DNA of 64,000 nucleotides, from positions 89,992-153,991 of the forward strand of contig NZ_QTJV01000016.1 in the NCBI RefSeq assembly GCF_003412465.1. The letters are read 5' to 3'. This document shows positions 43,656-52,063 of this stretch, one piece after another. The notes below the pieces were generated by a model. That model ran no database searches and was not told the DNA's origin. It saw nothing but the letters and a program-made list of their open reading frames with translations. The stretch's first letter is position 1, and every line of letters begins with the position of its first letter. Source of the stretch: Chitinophaga silvisoli. Lineage in GTDB: Bacteria; Bacteroidota; Bacteroidia; Chitinophagales; Chitinophagaceae. The translations under genes were made by a program, and so were the position numbers.

Positions 43656-43967
43656 TTAAAGGGCTTCCTCCCAAAAGGTAACTTTGGGTTCAATTTCGAT
43701 ATAAGTTTCTATTTCTTTTCTAAACGCTTTGCTATGTGCCGTATCCATATGAGGCCCTGATAACAGATCCCTATCCGACCAATATTCAATTAGAAGGAAT
43801 CTTTTAGGATCGGCAGGATCTTCATGCATCCTGATCTCGCGGCATCCTTCTTCTGTATCTAAAACAGCTTTAGCAAAGGTCAATAGTGCCTGTTTGGCCA
43901 GGATCCTCTTGTCTTCCTTAATCTGGAAGCAAATTACTACAGTAACCGGATTGAAATTTTTACTCAT
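43656..43967 (-). CDS. Antibiotic-biosynthesis-monooxygenase-family (quinol monooxygenase-like) protein
   Basis: 103 residues with the ABM fold: VVICFQIKEDKR first strand, LDTEEGCREIRMHEDPADPKRFLLIEYWSD, then HMDTAHSKAFRKEIETY, the conserved His/Lys block. Homologues such as YgiN act on quinols or serve as small cofactor-free monooxygenases. It follows the nitroreductase gene after a hairpin terminator, so it may be separate. Confidence 0.85.
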   Translation of the reverse strand: MSKNFNPVTVVICFQIKEDKRILAKQALLTFAKAVLDTEEGCREIRMHEDPADPKRFLLIEYWSDRDLLSGPHMDTAHSKAFRKEIETYIEIEPKVTFWEEAL

Positions 43968-43992
43968 AACTTACATCTAACCAGGGTTAAAT

Positions 43993-44017
43993 TTGAGGGC
44001 GAAAAGTTCGCCCTCAA
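43993..44017. terminator. Hairpin between nitroreductase and ABM genes
   Basis: Perfect 11-bp stem (43993-44003 with 44007-44017, loop AAG). On the minus strand it is followed by AATTTAA, a weak tail, so it is a probable terminator of the nitroreductase transcript. Confidence 0.6.
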
Positions 44018-44073
44018 TACCTTTATAATGCTGACGGCATCTGCTAATGTATGGCTGCCGATTATGTTCCTCA

Positions 44074-44703
44074 CTAATTAATAAAGGTTACAAACTCAGC
44101 AAGAGGAAGCCGTACTTTCTTAAGCGATGCGTAAGGGTCATTCTCCGCATCACGGTACCCTAATGATAAGATGACAACTGATTTAAGTCCTTTAGGTGTA
44201 AGCCCTAGCAGGGAATCAAATTTTGCAGCGTCGAACCCCTCCATGGGAGTTGAATCTATTTTTAATTCCGCTGCAGCGATTAATGCTGTTCCTAAAGCTA
44301 TATAAGCCTGCCTTGCCGCCCAGGCAGCATTTTCCTCATCAGATCTCGACAGGAGGCCCCCTATTAATGCTGTTTTGAAATCAGCCAATGCCCCTTCCGG
44401 AATGTTGCGTTCACTTGCCATATAGGAAATATAGGTATCAATATGTTCCCTGGTTATCCTATCGAAGGCAGCAAAGACCAAAAGATGAGAAGATGCTGCG
44501 ATCTGGGCATTAAAAGACCCTTCACCCAGTTCTTTTCGCAATGTTGCATTCTCGACAACGAAAACACGGTATGGCTGAAGACCGGTTGAAGAGGCGGACA
44601 AATTAATAGCTTCCAAAATTTTATTCAGCTCTTCGGAGCTCACTTTTTTTTCACTGAATTTTTTCGTGGCGTAACGCCATTGGAGACTTTCTGTAGTGTT
44701 CAT
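44074..44703 (-). CDS. NAD(P)H-dependent nitroreductase-family oxidoreductase
   Basis: 209 residues, FMN-dependent nitroreductase of the NfsB/YodC type. RYATKKFS at the N-terminus binds FMN phosphate; SASSTGLQPYRVFVV and the late LGYRDAENDPYASLKKVRLP agree with the family. Divergently oriented to an HxlR regulator. Probable role: detoxifying nitroaromatics or quinones. Confidence 0.92.
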   Translation of the reverse strand: MNTTESLQWRYATKKFSEKKVSSEELNKILEAINLSASSTGLQPYRVFVVENATLRKELGEGSFNAQIAASSHLLVFAAFDRITREHIDTYISYMASERNIPEGALADFKTALIGGLLSRSDEENAAWAARQAYIALGTALIAAAELKIDSTPMEGFDAAKFDSLLGLTPKGLKSVVILSLGYRDAENDPYASLKKVRLPLAEFVTFIN

Positions 44704-44742
44704 ATTATTCTTTTCTTGAGCAAAGTTGAAGATTTTTGGTTT

Positions 44743-44777
44743 ACTTTTGTCACTGACAGATCAAAAGTAATAGTGAC
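44743..44777. promoter_or_regulatory. Nested inverted repeats, candidate HxlR operator
   Basis: ACTTTTG (44743-44749) pairs with CAAAAGT (44762-44768), and GTCACT (44749-44754) with AGTGAC (44772-44777). They lie in the 86-base gap between the nitroreductase and HxlR genes, so they could serve both. Confidence 0.5.
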
Positions 44778-44789
44778 ATCCAGGTAACA

Positions 44790-45155
44790 ATGCTTAAAAT
44801 CACACCAACACCTACACACGACTGCAAAAAAGCAATCATGGGCGTACATGATGCTATGTACATTCTTGGTGGTAAATGGAAAATACATCTCATAGCCGCT
44901 TTATTATTTGGCCCTAAACGTTATTCCGATCTTTTGCGGGATATCAATGGTATTTCAGGGAAAGTACTTAGCAGGGAGTTAAAGGAAATGGAGATTAACC
45001 AACTGGTTAAGCGATCGGTCAGTAACACACAATCTAATGCCGTTTTTTATGAACTGACGGAATATGGGGAGTCCACAAAATCTATCATAGCTGTCCTTGC
45101 GGAATGGGGAGAGGCACAGCGGGAGGTCATTGTTCATAAAAACAATGATAAATAA
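44790..45155 (+). CDS. HxlR-family transcriptional regulator
   Basis: 121 residues. HxlR fold with an N-terminal DCKKAIMGVHDAMYILGGKWK block, recognition helix SGKVLSRELKEMEINQLVKR, and wing ending FYELTEYGEST. The Cys at residue 12 is in the position of the redox Cys of the family. Divergent from the nitroreductase, with a palindromic region between. Confidence 0.93.
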   Translation: MLKITPTPTHDCKKAIMGVHDAMYILGGKWKIHLIAALLFGPKRYSDLLRDINGISGKVLSRELKEMEINQLVKRSVSNTQSNAVFYELTEYGESTKSIIAVLAEWGEAQREVIVHKNNDK

Positions 45156-45193
45156 TACCCCCTGTGCAGTTCAGGTAAAGTAGAGGAATAAAG

Positions 45194-45213
45194 TTGTGCA
45201 CATTATTGCACAA
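45194..45213. terminator. Short hairpin between convergent genes
   Basis: Stem TTGTGCA (45194-45200) with TGCACAA (45207-45213), loop of 6. Only 7 bp and a weak T tail, so uncertain. Confidence 0.3.
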
Positions 45214-45232
45214 GGGGTTTGAATACTAATAT

Positions 45233-46189
45233 TTACTCTGTCATCCTGCTCCAGGCCCCCGTCTTCACGTCAATCTTCCAGGGTGCAGGCTCCGGCAGGA
45301 ACAGCTTCCCCTCTCCTATCTTCAATGGCATCCAAAGGTAAGCGGAATTCCACTGTTCCCGGGGTTTCCAGATATCCCCCATGAAAATAACCGTGGTATC
45401 CACTTTTAAGAGCATGGTAGACTGTGATCCATAAGTCCTTTTTTCCGGCGGCGCGATGTCTTTGAACTCGGTCCATGGTCCTTCTAATGTAGGTGCCGTT
45501 GCATACTTATTGGGATTAGGATCCCAGCCTGTGAGGCGGGAACCGATAGAATAATACAATCCTTTGTAGTGCACAATCGCCCCACCCTCCATAGGTGCTT
45601 TCACCAGGCTCATATCTTTCTCCACAGTCATATAGTCATCTGACAACTTTGCTATATGAAACCCATTCGGCCTGTCTTCAAATACGATGTACGCAGTACC
45701 ATCATCATCTATAAACTGCCCGATGTCACGACTCTCAAATCCCAGGGGACGGAAACTTTTTACATAGCTATAATTGCCATCAGGCTTGTTACTTACTGCA
45801 ATCCCTACACGGGCGAATTTATAATCCCGGCTATCCAGGTGGAAGTACATGACGTACTTTTTTGATTGCTTATTATAATAAACTTTAGGTCTTTCAAGTA
45901 CCCAGTGATGGCCCAATTGCTCAGGATCGGATAATTTTAACACATCGCCTTTGAATGTCCAGTGCATGAGGTCTTTGCTGGCATAGCAACTTACGTAGCG
46001 GAAGGCGGTATCCAGTCCCTGCCGTCTTTCCTCGCCGTACCAGTAGTAAGTATCTTTGATTTTGATGATACCGCCGCCATGTGCCTGGATATGATTGCCG
46101 TTATTATCAGGCCAGGGAGCACCGGGATTGATTTGAGCGTGCAGGGTAGCTACGAGTATAAGCAGGAGACAGGTAAAGATGTGTTTCAT
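45233..46189 (-). CDS. Glycoside hydrolase family 43 protein
   Basis: 318 residues with signal peptide (ending LHAQ). The five-bladed propeller begins INPGAPWPDNNGNHIQAHGGG, with the DNNGNHIQAHGGGI pattern of GH43 exo-beta-1,3-galactanase-like subfamilies, and goes on YYWYGEERRQG and YFHLDSRDYKFARVG. ERPKVYYN and SRDIGQFIDDDGTAYIVFEDR contain candidate catalytic acids. Together with the GH27-GH51 enzyme it suggests attack on arabinogalactan. Alone on its transcript, with an exact -7 box 22 bases upstream. Confidence 0.9.
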   Translation of the reverse strand: MKHIFTCLLLILVATLHAQINPGAPWPDNNGNHIQAHGGGIIKIKDTYYWYGEERRQGLDTAFRYVSCYASKDLMHWTFKGDVLKLSDPEQLGHHWVLERPKVYYNKQSKKYVMYFHLDSRDYKFARVGIAVSNKPDGNYSYVKSFRPLGFESRDIGQFIDDDGTAYIVFEDRPNGFHIAKLSDDYMTVEKDMSLVKAPMEGGAIVHYKGLYYSIGSRLTGWDPNPNKYATAPTLEGPWTEFKDIAPPEKRTYGSQSTMLLKVDTTVIFMGDIWKPREQWNSAYLWMPLKIGEGKLFLPEPAPWKIDVKTGAWSRMTE

Positions 46190-46210
46190 GAGTCATAATT
46201 GTCAGGTAGA

Positions 46211-46218
46211 CAAATATA
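46211..46218 (-). promoter_or_regulatory. Candidate -7 box for GH43 gene
   Basis: Minus-strand TATATTTG is an exact TAnnTTTG, 21 bases from the ATG at 46189. No -33 element at normal spacing. Confidence 0.45.
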
Positions 46219-46369
46219 ACCATTTACCTTTTAAGTCGATGCTTTAGCCAATATTAAGTAGTCTCTACATTTTTTTACATCCATGTAGCATTGGTGAGGG
46301 TATTCAACAGCATTTTTCATCAGGATGAAAAAAACATTCACGTCAGCGCGTTAAGCCATTATTCACTAG

Positions 46370-46957
46370 TTATTTATATTTATCGTGCAAACCAATTCCC
46401 TGTTCTATGAGGGTACGCACTTTTTCTAATCTTGCCAGTTTGGTTTTCTCCTGCTTTGCGGTAGAGATATGCTCTGCAAAATCCCTTTGATTCGTTTTAT
46501 TAAATGCTGCAAATTTCTCTTTGAGTGCAGGATTCGCATCCAGGAGCTGCTGTAACTCCTCCGGAATAATGAGCGGTTTATTTTTATCAGCTGTGATCTT
46601 AAGTCCTTTGGCCTCGTTGGCTACCGCCTCCGCCACATAAGCTTTGATCAGCTTTTCATCGATCTCTTTGACAGAAGCGAAGCGCATGGAGCGCATGGCT
46701 TTGGTACCCTCCTGGGCGTTGATCAGTACCTTTGCTTTGTCTTCCAGTAATGCACCCTGGAAAAACCAGAGTCCGCAGTAAGACTTGAAATCACTGACCC
46801 CTACAATGTTTTTACCATTGGCGGTATAAGTCGGCTTGCCCCATTTGAACGTCTCTTCCAGGCCTGTTTTCAACAGGATCCTGCGCAGGGTAAGCAGTTC
46901 TTCCTTCCATTGCGAAAGGTGCGCGAAAAATTCGTCGGGAGTATTGATGCCTGCCAT
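46370..46957 (-). CDS. YdeI/OmpD-associated family protein (DUF1801-like)
   Basis: 195 residues. N-terminal YdhG/DUF1801-like domain with LRRILLKTGLEETFKWGKPTY and SYCGLWFFQGALLEDKAKVL, then a C-terminal YdeI-type helical region (FAAFNKTNQRDFAEHISTAKQEKTKLARLEK). This two-part layout is standard in Bacteroidota. Biochemical role not established. Cytoplasmic. Confidence 0.88.
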   Translation of the reverse strand: MAGINTPDEFFAHLSQWKEELLTLRRILLKTGLEETFKWGKPTYTANGKNIVGVSDFKSYCGLWFFQGALLEDKAKVLINAQEGTKAMRSMRFASVKEIDEKLIKAYVAEAVANEAKGLKITADKNKPLIIPEELQQLLDANPALKEKFAAFNKTNQRDFAEHISTAKQEKTKLARLEKVRTLIEQGIGLHDKYK

Positions 46958-46989
46958 AAAAGAGGTTTGTATAAAGGTAAGTTACAAAC

Positions 46990-47418
46990 TTATTCATTAT
47001 GCTCCCAACCCGGCCTGATTTTGAAAAGCATAATGGTATAAGGGACGAGTAACAGGAGAAAAATTACCCAATGCGGATCGTTATATTCCTCCCTGAAAAT
47101 ATTATACAACCCGAAAATAAAGGCACACAGGGCGATGCCGATATTGATCCTGATAGCGGGCCTGGTACCTGTGAGGATAATAATAGCTGCTATCAATGGT
47201 ATGGGGTACCAGCATAAAAGTTGCCTGTATCCAGGCCTGGTGGCGGTGAAGATGTAGTCGTTTGAAATAGCATGTCCTTTATAAAAAAGGTTTACTACAA
47301 AGGGTTCCAATTTGATCAATGAATAGCTGATACACATGGTCATAAATACAATGAATAACTGCGGCAGGCTATTCCTGCGGCGGCCGTGGATGGAAGTTGG
47401 TTGGACTGGCGATTTCAT
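46990..47418 (-). CDS. Four-helix membrane protein, uncharacterised
   Basis: 142 residues from ATG 47418; an ATG at 47460 is also in frame. Four hydrophobic segments occupy most of the length, ending in a basic tail with RPGWEHNE. No recognisable family or active-site residues. It ends 32 bases upstream of the YdeI-like gene on the same strand and may share its transcript. Confidence 0.65.
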   Translation of the reverse strand: MKSPVQPTSIHGRRRNSLPQLFIVFMTMCISYSLIKLEPFVVNLFYKGHAISNDYIFTATRPGYRQLLCWYPIPLIAAIIILTGTRPAIRINIGIALCAFIFGLYNIFREEYNDPHWVIFLLLLVPYTIMLFKIRPGWEHNE

Positions 47419-47548
47419 AATATAGTGGATGTCTGACCTAAGGTAGCTATAAAATTTCACCGGCTCAAATATGGTTTTTACCGGTAATTCTGTTTGCCTT
47501 CACCTAAACCCCATTGCCAACTCCTCCCCTGTCCGCTACTTTTACAAC

Positions 47549-48739
47549 ATGAAAGCAAAACACATACTCATTTCCGGCGCAAGTATCGCCGGCCCGGTGC
47601 TTGGCTGGTGGCTGAGCAAATATGGATGGCAGGTGACCATCGTAGAGCAGGCACCCAGTGTAAGGATGGGAGGCTATGCGGTTGATTTCAGGGGCACGGT
47701 ACTAAAAGTGCTGGAGAAAATGGACCTGATGGATGACATCAGGCAGCATGAAACGAGGACGGGCAAAATTACCCTGGTGAACAAAAACAATAAGAAGATT
47801 GCAAGTCTCCCTGATGGTTTTACCAGTGGGGAACTGGAGATCATGAGAGGTGATTTGGTGAAGATCCTGTATGACAAAACAAAAGATAGGGTCAATTATA
47901 TTTTCAACGATTCCATTGCTACCTTGAATGAAGACAAGGACGGTGTGCAGGTGACATTTAAACACCATGCCCCTGCCCGTTATGATTTAATTGTGGGGGC
48001 AGACGGCCTTCATTCAAAGGTGCGCTCACTGATCTTTGGACATGAGCGGAAGTTTTCCTCATTTTTAGGTATATATGTTGCCATCTTCACGGTGCCGAAT
48101 TTTGCCAATGTAGGGATGGATGGGTATTATTATACAGCACCCGGCAAACGCGTTGGCATCTTCGGGGCCAAAGATGGCAAGGAAGCAATGGCAAGTTTTT
48201 ATTTTAGCTCCTCCCCATTCTACTACGATCGGAAAGATACAGGCAAACAAAAGGCAATTATCAGGCAGGAATTTGAGAACACACCCTGGCATGTGCCGCA
48301 ACTCCTTGAATATATGGATCAGTCAGATGATTTTTATTTTGATAGCGTGAGCCAGATAAAAATGGATCATTGGTCAAAAGGTAGGATAGCATTGATTGGA
48401 GATGCGGCACATTGTCCTTCACCGATGAGCGGGATGGGTACGAGTGCGGCGGTTATGGGGGCGTATATATTGGCGGGGGAGTTGATGCAGCATGATTATG
48501 TGGAGGCGTTTGGTAATTATGAAATGGAGATGAGGGAGTTTGTGGAGCGGTGTCAGGCGATAGCGGATGGGGTGGATTGGTTTGTACCGGGTACGAGGTT
48601 TAAGCATTGGATGAGTCAGCAGATGTGGAAGGTGCTGCCGTATACGCCGTGGAAAAATATGATGGTGGAGATGCCGGCGAGGGTGGCGAATTCGATAGGG
48701 ATGAAGGAGTATGGGGAGGTGGAGATGGTGGTGGGGTGA
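47549..48739 (+). CDS. FAD-dependent monooxygenase (TetX/PHBH-like class A)
   Basis: 396 residues from ATG 47549. FAD-binding motifs: GASIAGPVLGWWLSKYGW near 8-25, an Arg/Gly motif GGYAVDFRG, and GDAAHCPSPMSGMGTSAA near 290-307 as second FAD motif. This is the p-hydroxybenzoate-hydroxylase fold; closest familiar proteins are tetracycline-inactivating TetX types and related hydroxylases. Resistance cannot be claimed. The first half has balanced codon use, while the last 330 bases are almost pure purine-rich codons. A start further upstream (47471) is open but has no family similarity. Confidence 0.9.
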   Translation: MKAKHILISGASIAGPVLGWWLSKYGWQVTIVEQAPSVRMGGYAVDFRGTVLKVLEKMDLMDDIRQHETRTGKITLVNKNNKKIASLPDGFTSGELEIMRGDLVKILYDKTKDRVNYIFNDSIATLNEDKDGVQVTFKHHAPARYDLIVGADGLHSKVRSLIFGHERKFSSFLGIYVAIFTVPNFANVGMDGYYYTAPGKRVGIFGAKDGKEAMASFYFSSSPFYYDRKDTGKQKAIIRQEFENTPWHVPQLLEYMDQSDDFYFDSVSQIKMDHWSKGRIALIGDAAHCPSPMSGMGTSAAVMGAYILAGELMQHDYVEAFGNYEMEMREFVERCQAIADGVDWFVPGTRFKHWMSQQMWKVLPYTPWKNMMVEMPARVANSIGMKEYGEVEMVVG

Positions 48740-49017
48740 TTGGGGTTTGGGAGGACGGGGTATTTAGAGATTGGGGGTATGAGATGTTGATTTGATCAAA
48801 TCGAAAATTTCTCTATTAAGCTTGAATAAAAATCGCTATTGAAATATTAGATGAAAACCTGGGAACAAGTTCCAAGGGGCTGCAATGTTAAAAAAGGATG
48901 CCGATTATAAGGCAGTTGTCAAATGAAACCACTTTCAAGGTTAGATCTGTTGTGAAATAGATCAGATTCGGATTACAACGTTCAAATATAACGATTCCAA
49001 CTCCTTTGGCAATTTTA

Positions 49018-49212
49018 ATGAAACAGGAAAAAGCAAATGGTTTAGTTATACTTGGTGCCACCGAACCTGACCTTGCCAATTTCAAGGCCCTGGTTTTTGC
49101 AGGATACAGCGATCGCTACTATTTCCCAGATACAGACACTAAAGAATTAGTAGAAATTTTGCTACCTTTAAATGAATTTTCGATATATTCGAATAACTTA
49201 AAACGCTATTAA
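49018..49212 (+). CDS. Small orphan protein (64 aa), first of a two-gene unit
   Basis: From ATG 49018; a TTG at 49006 is possible. The sequence GLVILGATEPDLANFKALVFAGYSD looks like a folded alpha/beta fragment. The same frame is open upstream to a stop at 48958, so the gene may be the 3' end of something larger that has lost its start. The next ATG begins one base after its stop. No recognised family. Confidence 0.45.
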   Translation: MKQEKANGLVILGATEPDLANFKALVFAGYSDRYYFPDTDTKELVEILLPLNEFSIYSNNLKRY

Positions 49213-49213
49213 T

Positions 49214-49411
49214 ATGGCTATTAAATTTAATAGAAAGGCAGAGGTTATTAATCGTGTAAAAGCTGAAGGTAGATTTAATTATATGAATTCAGGAAAGGAT
49301 AGTGAAATGAGAAAGGCTATAAACACGCATGTAAATGAAACCAAAAGGGATTTTGAGCACAAGGAAAGAATGTCCATGATAGCCGCATCCCAACTCACCC
49401 TTACTGCATAA
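49214..49411 (+). CDS. Small orphan protein (65 aa), second of a two-gene unit
   Basis: Highly charged, helical, Lys/Arg/Glu-rich, with no signal peptide or Cys. Starts one base after the preceding stop (TAATATG context), which indicates coupling, and is followed by a strong intrinsic terminator at 49439. The pair therefore looks like a genuine transcription unit. The size and order suit a toxin-antitoxin-like cassette, but no motif supports that. Confidence 0.5.
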   Translation: MAIKFNRKAEVINRVKAEGRFNYMNSGKDSEMRKAINTHVNETKRDFEHKERMSMIAASQLTLTA

Positions 49412-49438
49412 TGAGCTATATTTATCTTACCTATATAG

Positions 49439-49473
49439 AAAAGGTCTGCTTTAATTTAGGCAGACCTTTTTTT
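49439..49473 (+). terminator. Intrinsic terminator after small two-gene unit
   Basis: 11-bp stem (49439-49449 with 49460-49470), 10-base loop, then continuing T residues (TTT at 49471-49473). Confidence 0.85.
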
Positions 49474-49534
49474 CGAAAATTAAATTTTTATTAGCAACTC
49501 GTGATGTTAATTATTTACCGATATCGACCTTCTC

Positions 49535-49648
49535 CTATTCAGTAAAATTCTTAATAACCTCAACCTCCCCATTACCATACATTTTCCTTACCTGAATAAC
49601 ATCTTCTGCAGTAGCTCCGGGAGCTATGTAAGGATTTGAACCAGGCAT
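49535..49648 (-). pseudogene. In-frame 3' extension after TGA / short orphan frame
   Basis: In frame with and directly after the TGA of the lipoprotein gene, 43 more codons are open, ending at 49535. It contains MPGSNPYIAPGATAEDVIQ and VEVIKNFTE. It could be a separate 37-residue frame from ATG 49648, or the tail of a toxin-like protein left behind. Not recognised. Confidence 0.3.
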
Positions 49649-49666
49649 CCAGAAGTTACGAATTCC

Positions 49667-50314
49667 TCATTTAATTCCCTGAATCACCTGACTAAATGCT
49701 ATTTCACCCGTCGTTTCTATTCCTTTTTGAGAAATGACATGGGCAGTACTATCAAGCTCTAAAAGTAAGTTGTACCAATAGTCGCCTCCCATACTTGACA
49801 CGAGATTCATTTTTATTAAAAGAAAGGTTCTGCCCGATCTATTAAAGGTACCCATGCTCGTCGGCAACATCAAATCTCCATCGGTGATCTTTGAAGTCAG
49901 TCTAACTTTAGACCCGTTTACTACCAGGATCGCCTGGTCATTTTCATTTTTAAACAAACTGGAAAAATTCCCGGTTTTTCTTGTAGAATCAACTACATCG
50001 ATTACACTTTTAATATATAAACTACAGAAGTTCCCTTGGATTGAATCTTCAAAAAACAGCACTTCACTTGTGTCATTTATAGGATATACGGCAGGATGCA
50101 GGTTCTTTTCAGTATAAGTCTTATCATACGTTCCACTTTGTGAAGTGGTCGACATAGCCACATCTGTATTGGAACTATTATGCTTACTACCAGCATTCGT
50201 AGTATCAACCATCATACTATCGCCTGCATTTTTACCTGAGTTTTGCGTATTGCCAGTACAAGCAATAAAGAAAATAAAACTACCGAATAAACAACTTATA
50301 AAACGGATCCTCAT
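49667..50314 (-). CDS. Putative lipoprotein, uncharacterised
   Basis: 215 residues. Signal peptide with FFIAC lipobox (Cys19). A 50-residue low-complexity Ser/Thr/Asn/Gly linker (about 22-65) tethers a globular domain (70-215) with alternating strands (VLFFEDSIQGNFCSLYIKSVIDVVD). No known domain seen. Placed between the small two-gene unit and the DnaC-like operon. Confidence 0.7.
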   Translation of the reverse strand: MRIRFISCLFGSFIFFIACTGNTQNSGKNAGDSMMVDTTNAGSKHNSSNTDVAMSTTSQSGTYDKTYTEKNLHPAVYPINDTSEVLFFEDSIQGNFCSLYIKSVIDVVDSTRKTGNFSSLFKNENDQAILVVNGSKVRLTSKITDGDLMLPTSMGTFNRSGRTFLLIKMNLVSSMGGDYWYNLLLELDSTAHVISQKGIETTGEIAFSQVIQGIK

Positions 50315-50797
50315 AACTTACCGGTTTGACTAATTGAAAATGAACAACTTGTTGACTTATAAAATAATGCAGATCCAAAGTGCATTTCTTACTTCCCTTT
50401 AGAACCACCCTGAAGGACCTTATTACGCAATACTTAGCCCATTTGTATTTACCCAGTTGACAATAGCAAATGGATTATTTCATTGTCAATCTACAACCAT
50501 TTTCTCCAATTTCTACCAGTAAAGATATCCACACTCTGCCAGCCTACAATCAGGCTAGTTTTTTGTCGGGCAAGAGATACACCCTTCGCTGCATGTTCGA
50601 TCGCATTGTGCCAGCATTTAACCAATACAGCTTTGTGTGACTATATAAAGCTTCGCTGTGGATTCATCATATCTATCACTCTGCCAGAGCTGTATCAATA
50701 CCCACTAACTACATGGGCCTATTCTCCCAATAGCTATTATTATAGCAGGTACCAGCGTTAGTCAGGCGATTTTCCACAGCCAGGCCATAGCATTTCA
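50315..50797. other. Intergenic stretch without a supported gene
   Basis: 483 bases. An inverted repeat TTGACAAT/ATTGTCAA is at 50457-50489, and a short hairpin AGCCT/AGGCT (50541-50556) precedes a TTTTTT run. A 10-bp stem (50781-50790 with 50798-50807) contains the stop of the next gene. A 92-codon plus-strand frame at 50483 has no protein-like character and is not called. Confidence 0.5.
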
Positions 50798-51451
50798 CTA
50801 TGGCCTGCTGATATGTTTCAATGTCCCACGTTTGTCTTTTGTATTTTTATCAAATGTGACCCTGTTTACCATTTCCCGCATACGGCTTCTTACTTCTTTC
50901 CCATACTTTCTTTCAATCGCATCAGGATCCAATGAAGACGTGACATGAGTAAAGGTGCCATAGCGTATGAATAATTCATATCTTCCCAACAGGATCTTCT
51001 TCATCACCTCGCAGGTAATACGATAGTAATGCGCGGGGTCTTCCATGCCCAGGTCATCAAAACACCACACATGGTGATTATAACTTCCCTTCTTTTCAGG
51101 GTCACCGATATATTTGTCCAGGATAACAGGCCCCTTTCTCGTAAAAGCGGTACTGACCTTATCACAGCTCTGTAATTCATAGCGTAACGGGGTGGGAACA
51201 ATTAGTTGCATGAGCCGCATGATGTGGGTTTTCCCAACTCCTACCGGCCCACCTAAAAAGATGCCTTTATGCAGGTCGATGTTAAACTCGTGCGCAACTT
51301 CTTCATCACGGAGCATCCAGGCGATGATGGGTATCAATACAGGAAGATCTTCGTTGTAGAGCTGGAAATGTTTCCCGAATTGTTCTCTTCCTTTTTCCGC
51401 CAATAGTTGCAGGATTTGTTTGTAATTAAAAAGGCTGGTCGTAATTTTCAT
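50798..51451 (-). CDS. DnaC/IstB-like AAA+ ATPase
   Basis: 217 residues from ATG 51451. Walker A GGPVGVGKTH at 67-76, Walker B HVWCFDDLG, and sensor-like VTSSLDPDAIERKYG, followed by the arginine-rich VRSRMREMVNRVTF. This matches helicase-loader/IstB-type AAA+ proteins. Its start lies inside the 3' end of the upstream gene (26-base overlap). Such ATPases load DnaB-type helicase or assist transposases. In this operon a replication or mobile-element role is inferred. Confidence 0.85.
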   Translation of the reverse strand: MKITTSLFNYKQILQLLAEKGREQFGKHFQLYNEDLPVLIPIIAWMLRDEEVAHEFNIDLHKGIFLGGPVGVGKTHIMRLMQLIVPTPLRYELQSCDKVSTAFTRKGPVILDKYIGDPEKKGSYNHHVWCFDDLGMEDPAHYYRITCEVMKKILLGRYELFIRYGTFTHVTSSLDPDAIERKYGKEVRSRMREMVNRVTFDKNTKDKRGTLKHISRP

Positions 51452-52043
51452 TGTTATCATTGTTTGTTTTAGAGACATTTAACATCCATTTATGCGCGAG
51501 TGGCTGCCAGTGTTGCACAGGCGTATTGCCGGTGAGCCAGCTGGTGGCTTCATGGTGGTACCAGAATTTTAGTGCTTCTTCCCGTGCATATTGGTTGGTG
51601 GAGAAAAACTTCAGGACTTCTTCCAGCTCAGGAAGACTATTTGACACATCGTTTGATATAAGTTTTATATTAGTTTTTAATAAGGGTCCATCCAGAGAGA
51701 CCATAGCAGTGTCCATTTTTGTGTTTGGGGGTTCTTTTGACGGCCTTGTGCGTCCATCTAACGGTATCATAGCAACCGAGGCCGGACATTGTCTTTGGGA
51801 GGACGGATAATACACCAGGTATTGATGTGCATGCAGGTCCTTTAAGGCGCGGTAATAGGTGGATTTTGCCTTGATCTTTGCGGCTGCCATAATCTCATCG
51901 CGGCGGATGCTGAATATTTTTCTGAATCCGAGTTTATTCCAGGTGGCGAAGAGGGCCATGTAAAGGGAATAGTGGTATGGTACCATCCATTTCTCCTTTG
52001 CTGCCTTATCTAAAAAGGCATTGAGATGAATGATGTAATTCAT
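51426..52043 (-). CDS. Putative HTH/replication-initiation-like protein
   Basis: 205 residues. The first 100 residues look like a winged helix (WMVPYHYSLYMALFATWNKLGF, then SIRRDEIMAAAKIKAKSTYYRALKDLHAHQYLVYYP), as in phage- and element-encoded replication proteins. After a disordered linker a helical module (LEEVLKFFSTNQYAREEALKFWYHHEATSWLTG...W) resembles the DnaD/primase-helper tails that precede helicase loaders. Coupled to the DnaC-like gene. Confidence 0.7.
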   Translation of the reverse strand: MNYIIHLNAFLDKAAKEKWMVPYHYSLYMALFATWNKLGFRKIFSIRRDEIMAAAKIKAKSTYYRALKDLHAHQYLVYYPSSQRQCPASVAMIPLDGRTRPSKEPPNTKMDTAMVSLDGPLLKTNIKLISNDVSNSLPELEEVLKFFSTNQYAREEALKFWYHHEATSWLTGNTPVQHWQPLAHKWMLNVSKTNNDNNENYDQPF

Positions 52044-52063
52044 CGGGATGTATTTTGATGGTT

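Noticed and set aside
43567..43674. N-terminal extension of DusB to 43674
   Set aside because: The extra 36 residues have no family similarity and the candidate promoter lies within.
49620..49660. GGTTCAAATCC-like motif on the minus strand suggesting a tRNA T-arm
   Set aside because: The stem bases do not pair, there is no anticodon or acceptor arm around it, and the stretch reads as protein.
50483..50761. 92-codon plus-strand frame in the intergenic stretch
   Set aside because: No family, no start context, unusual composition; hairpins in the area argue for non-coding DNA.
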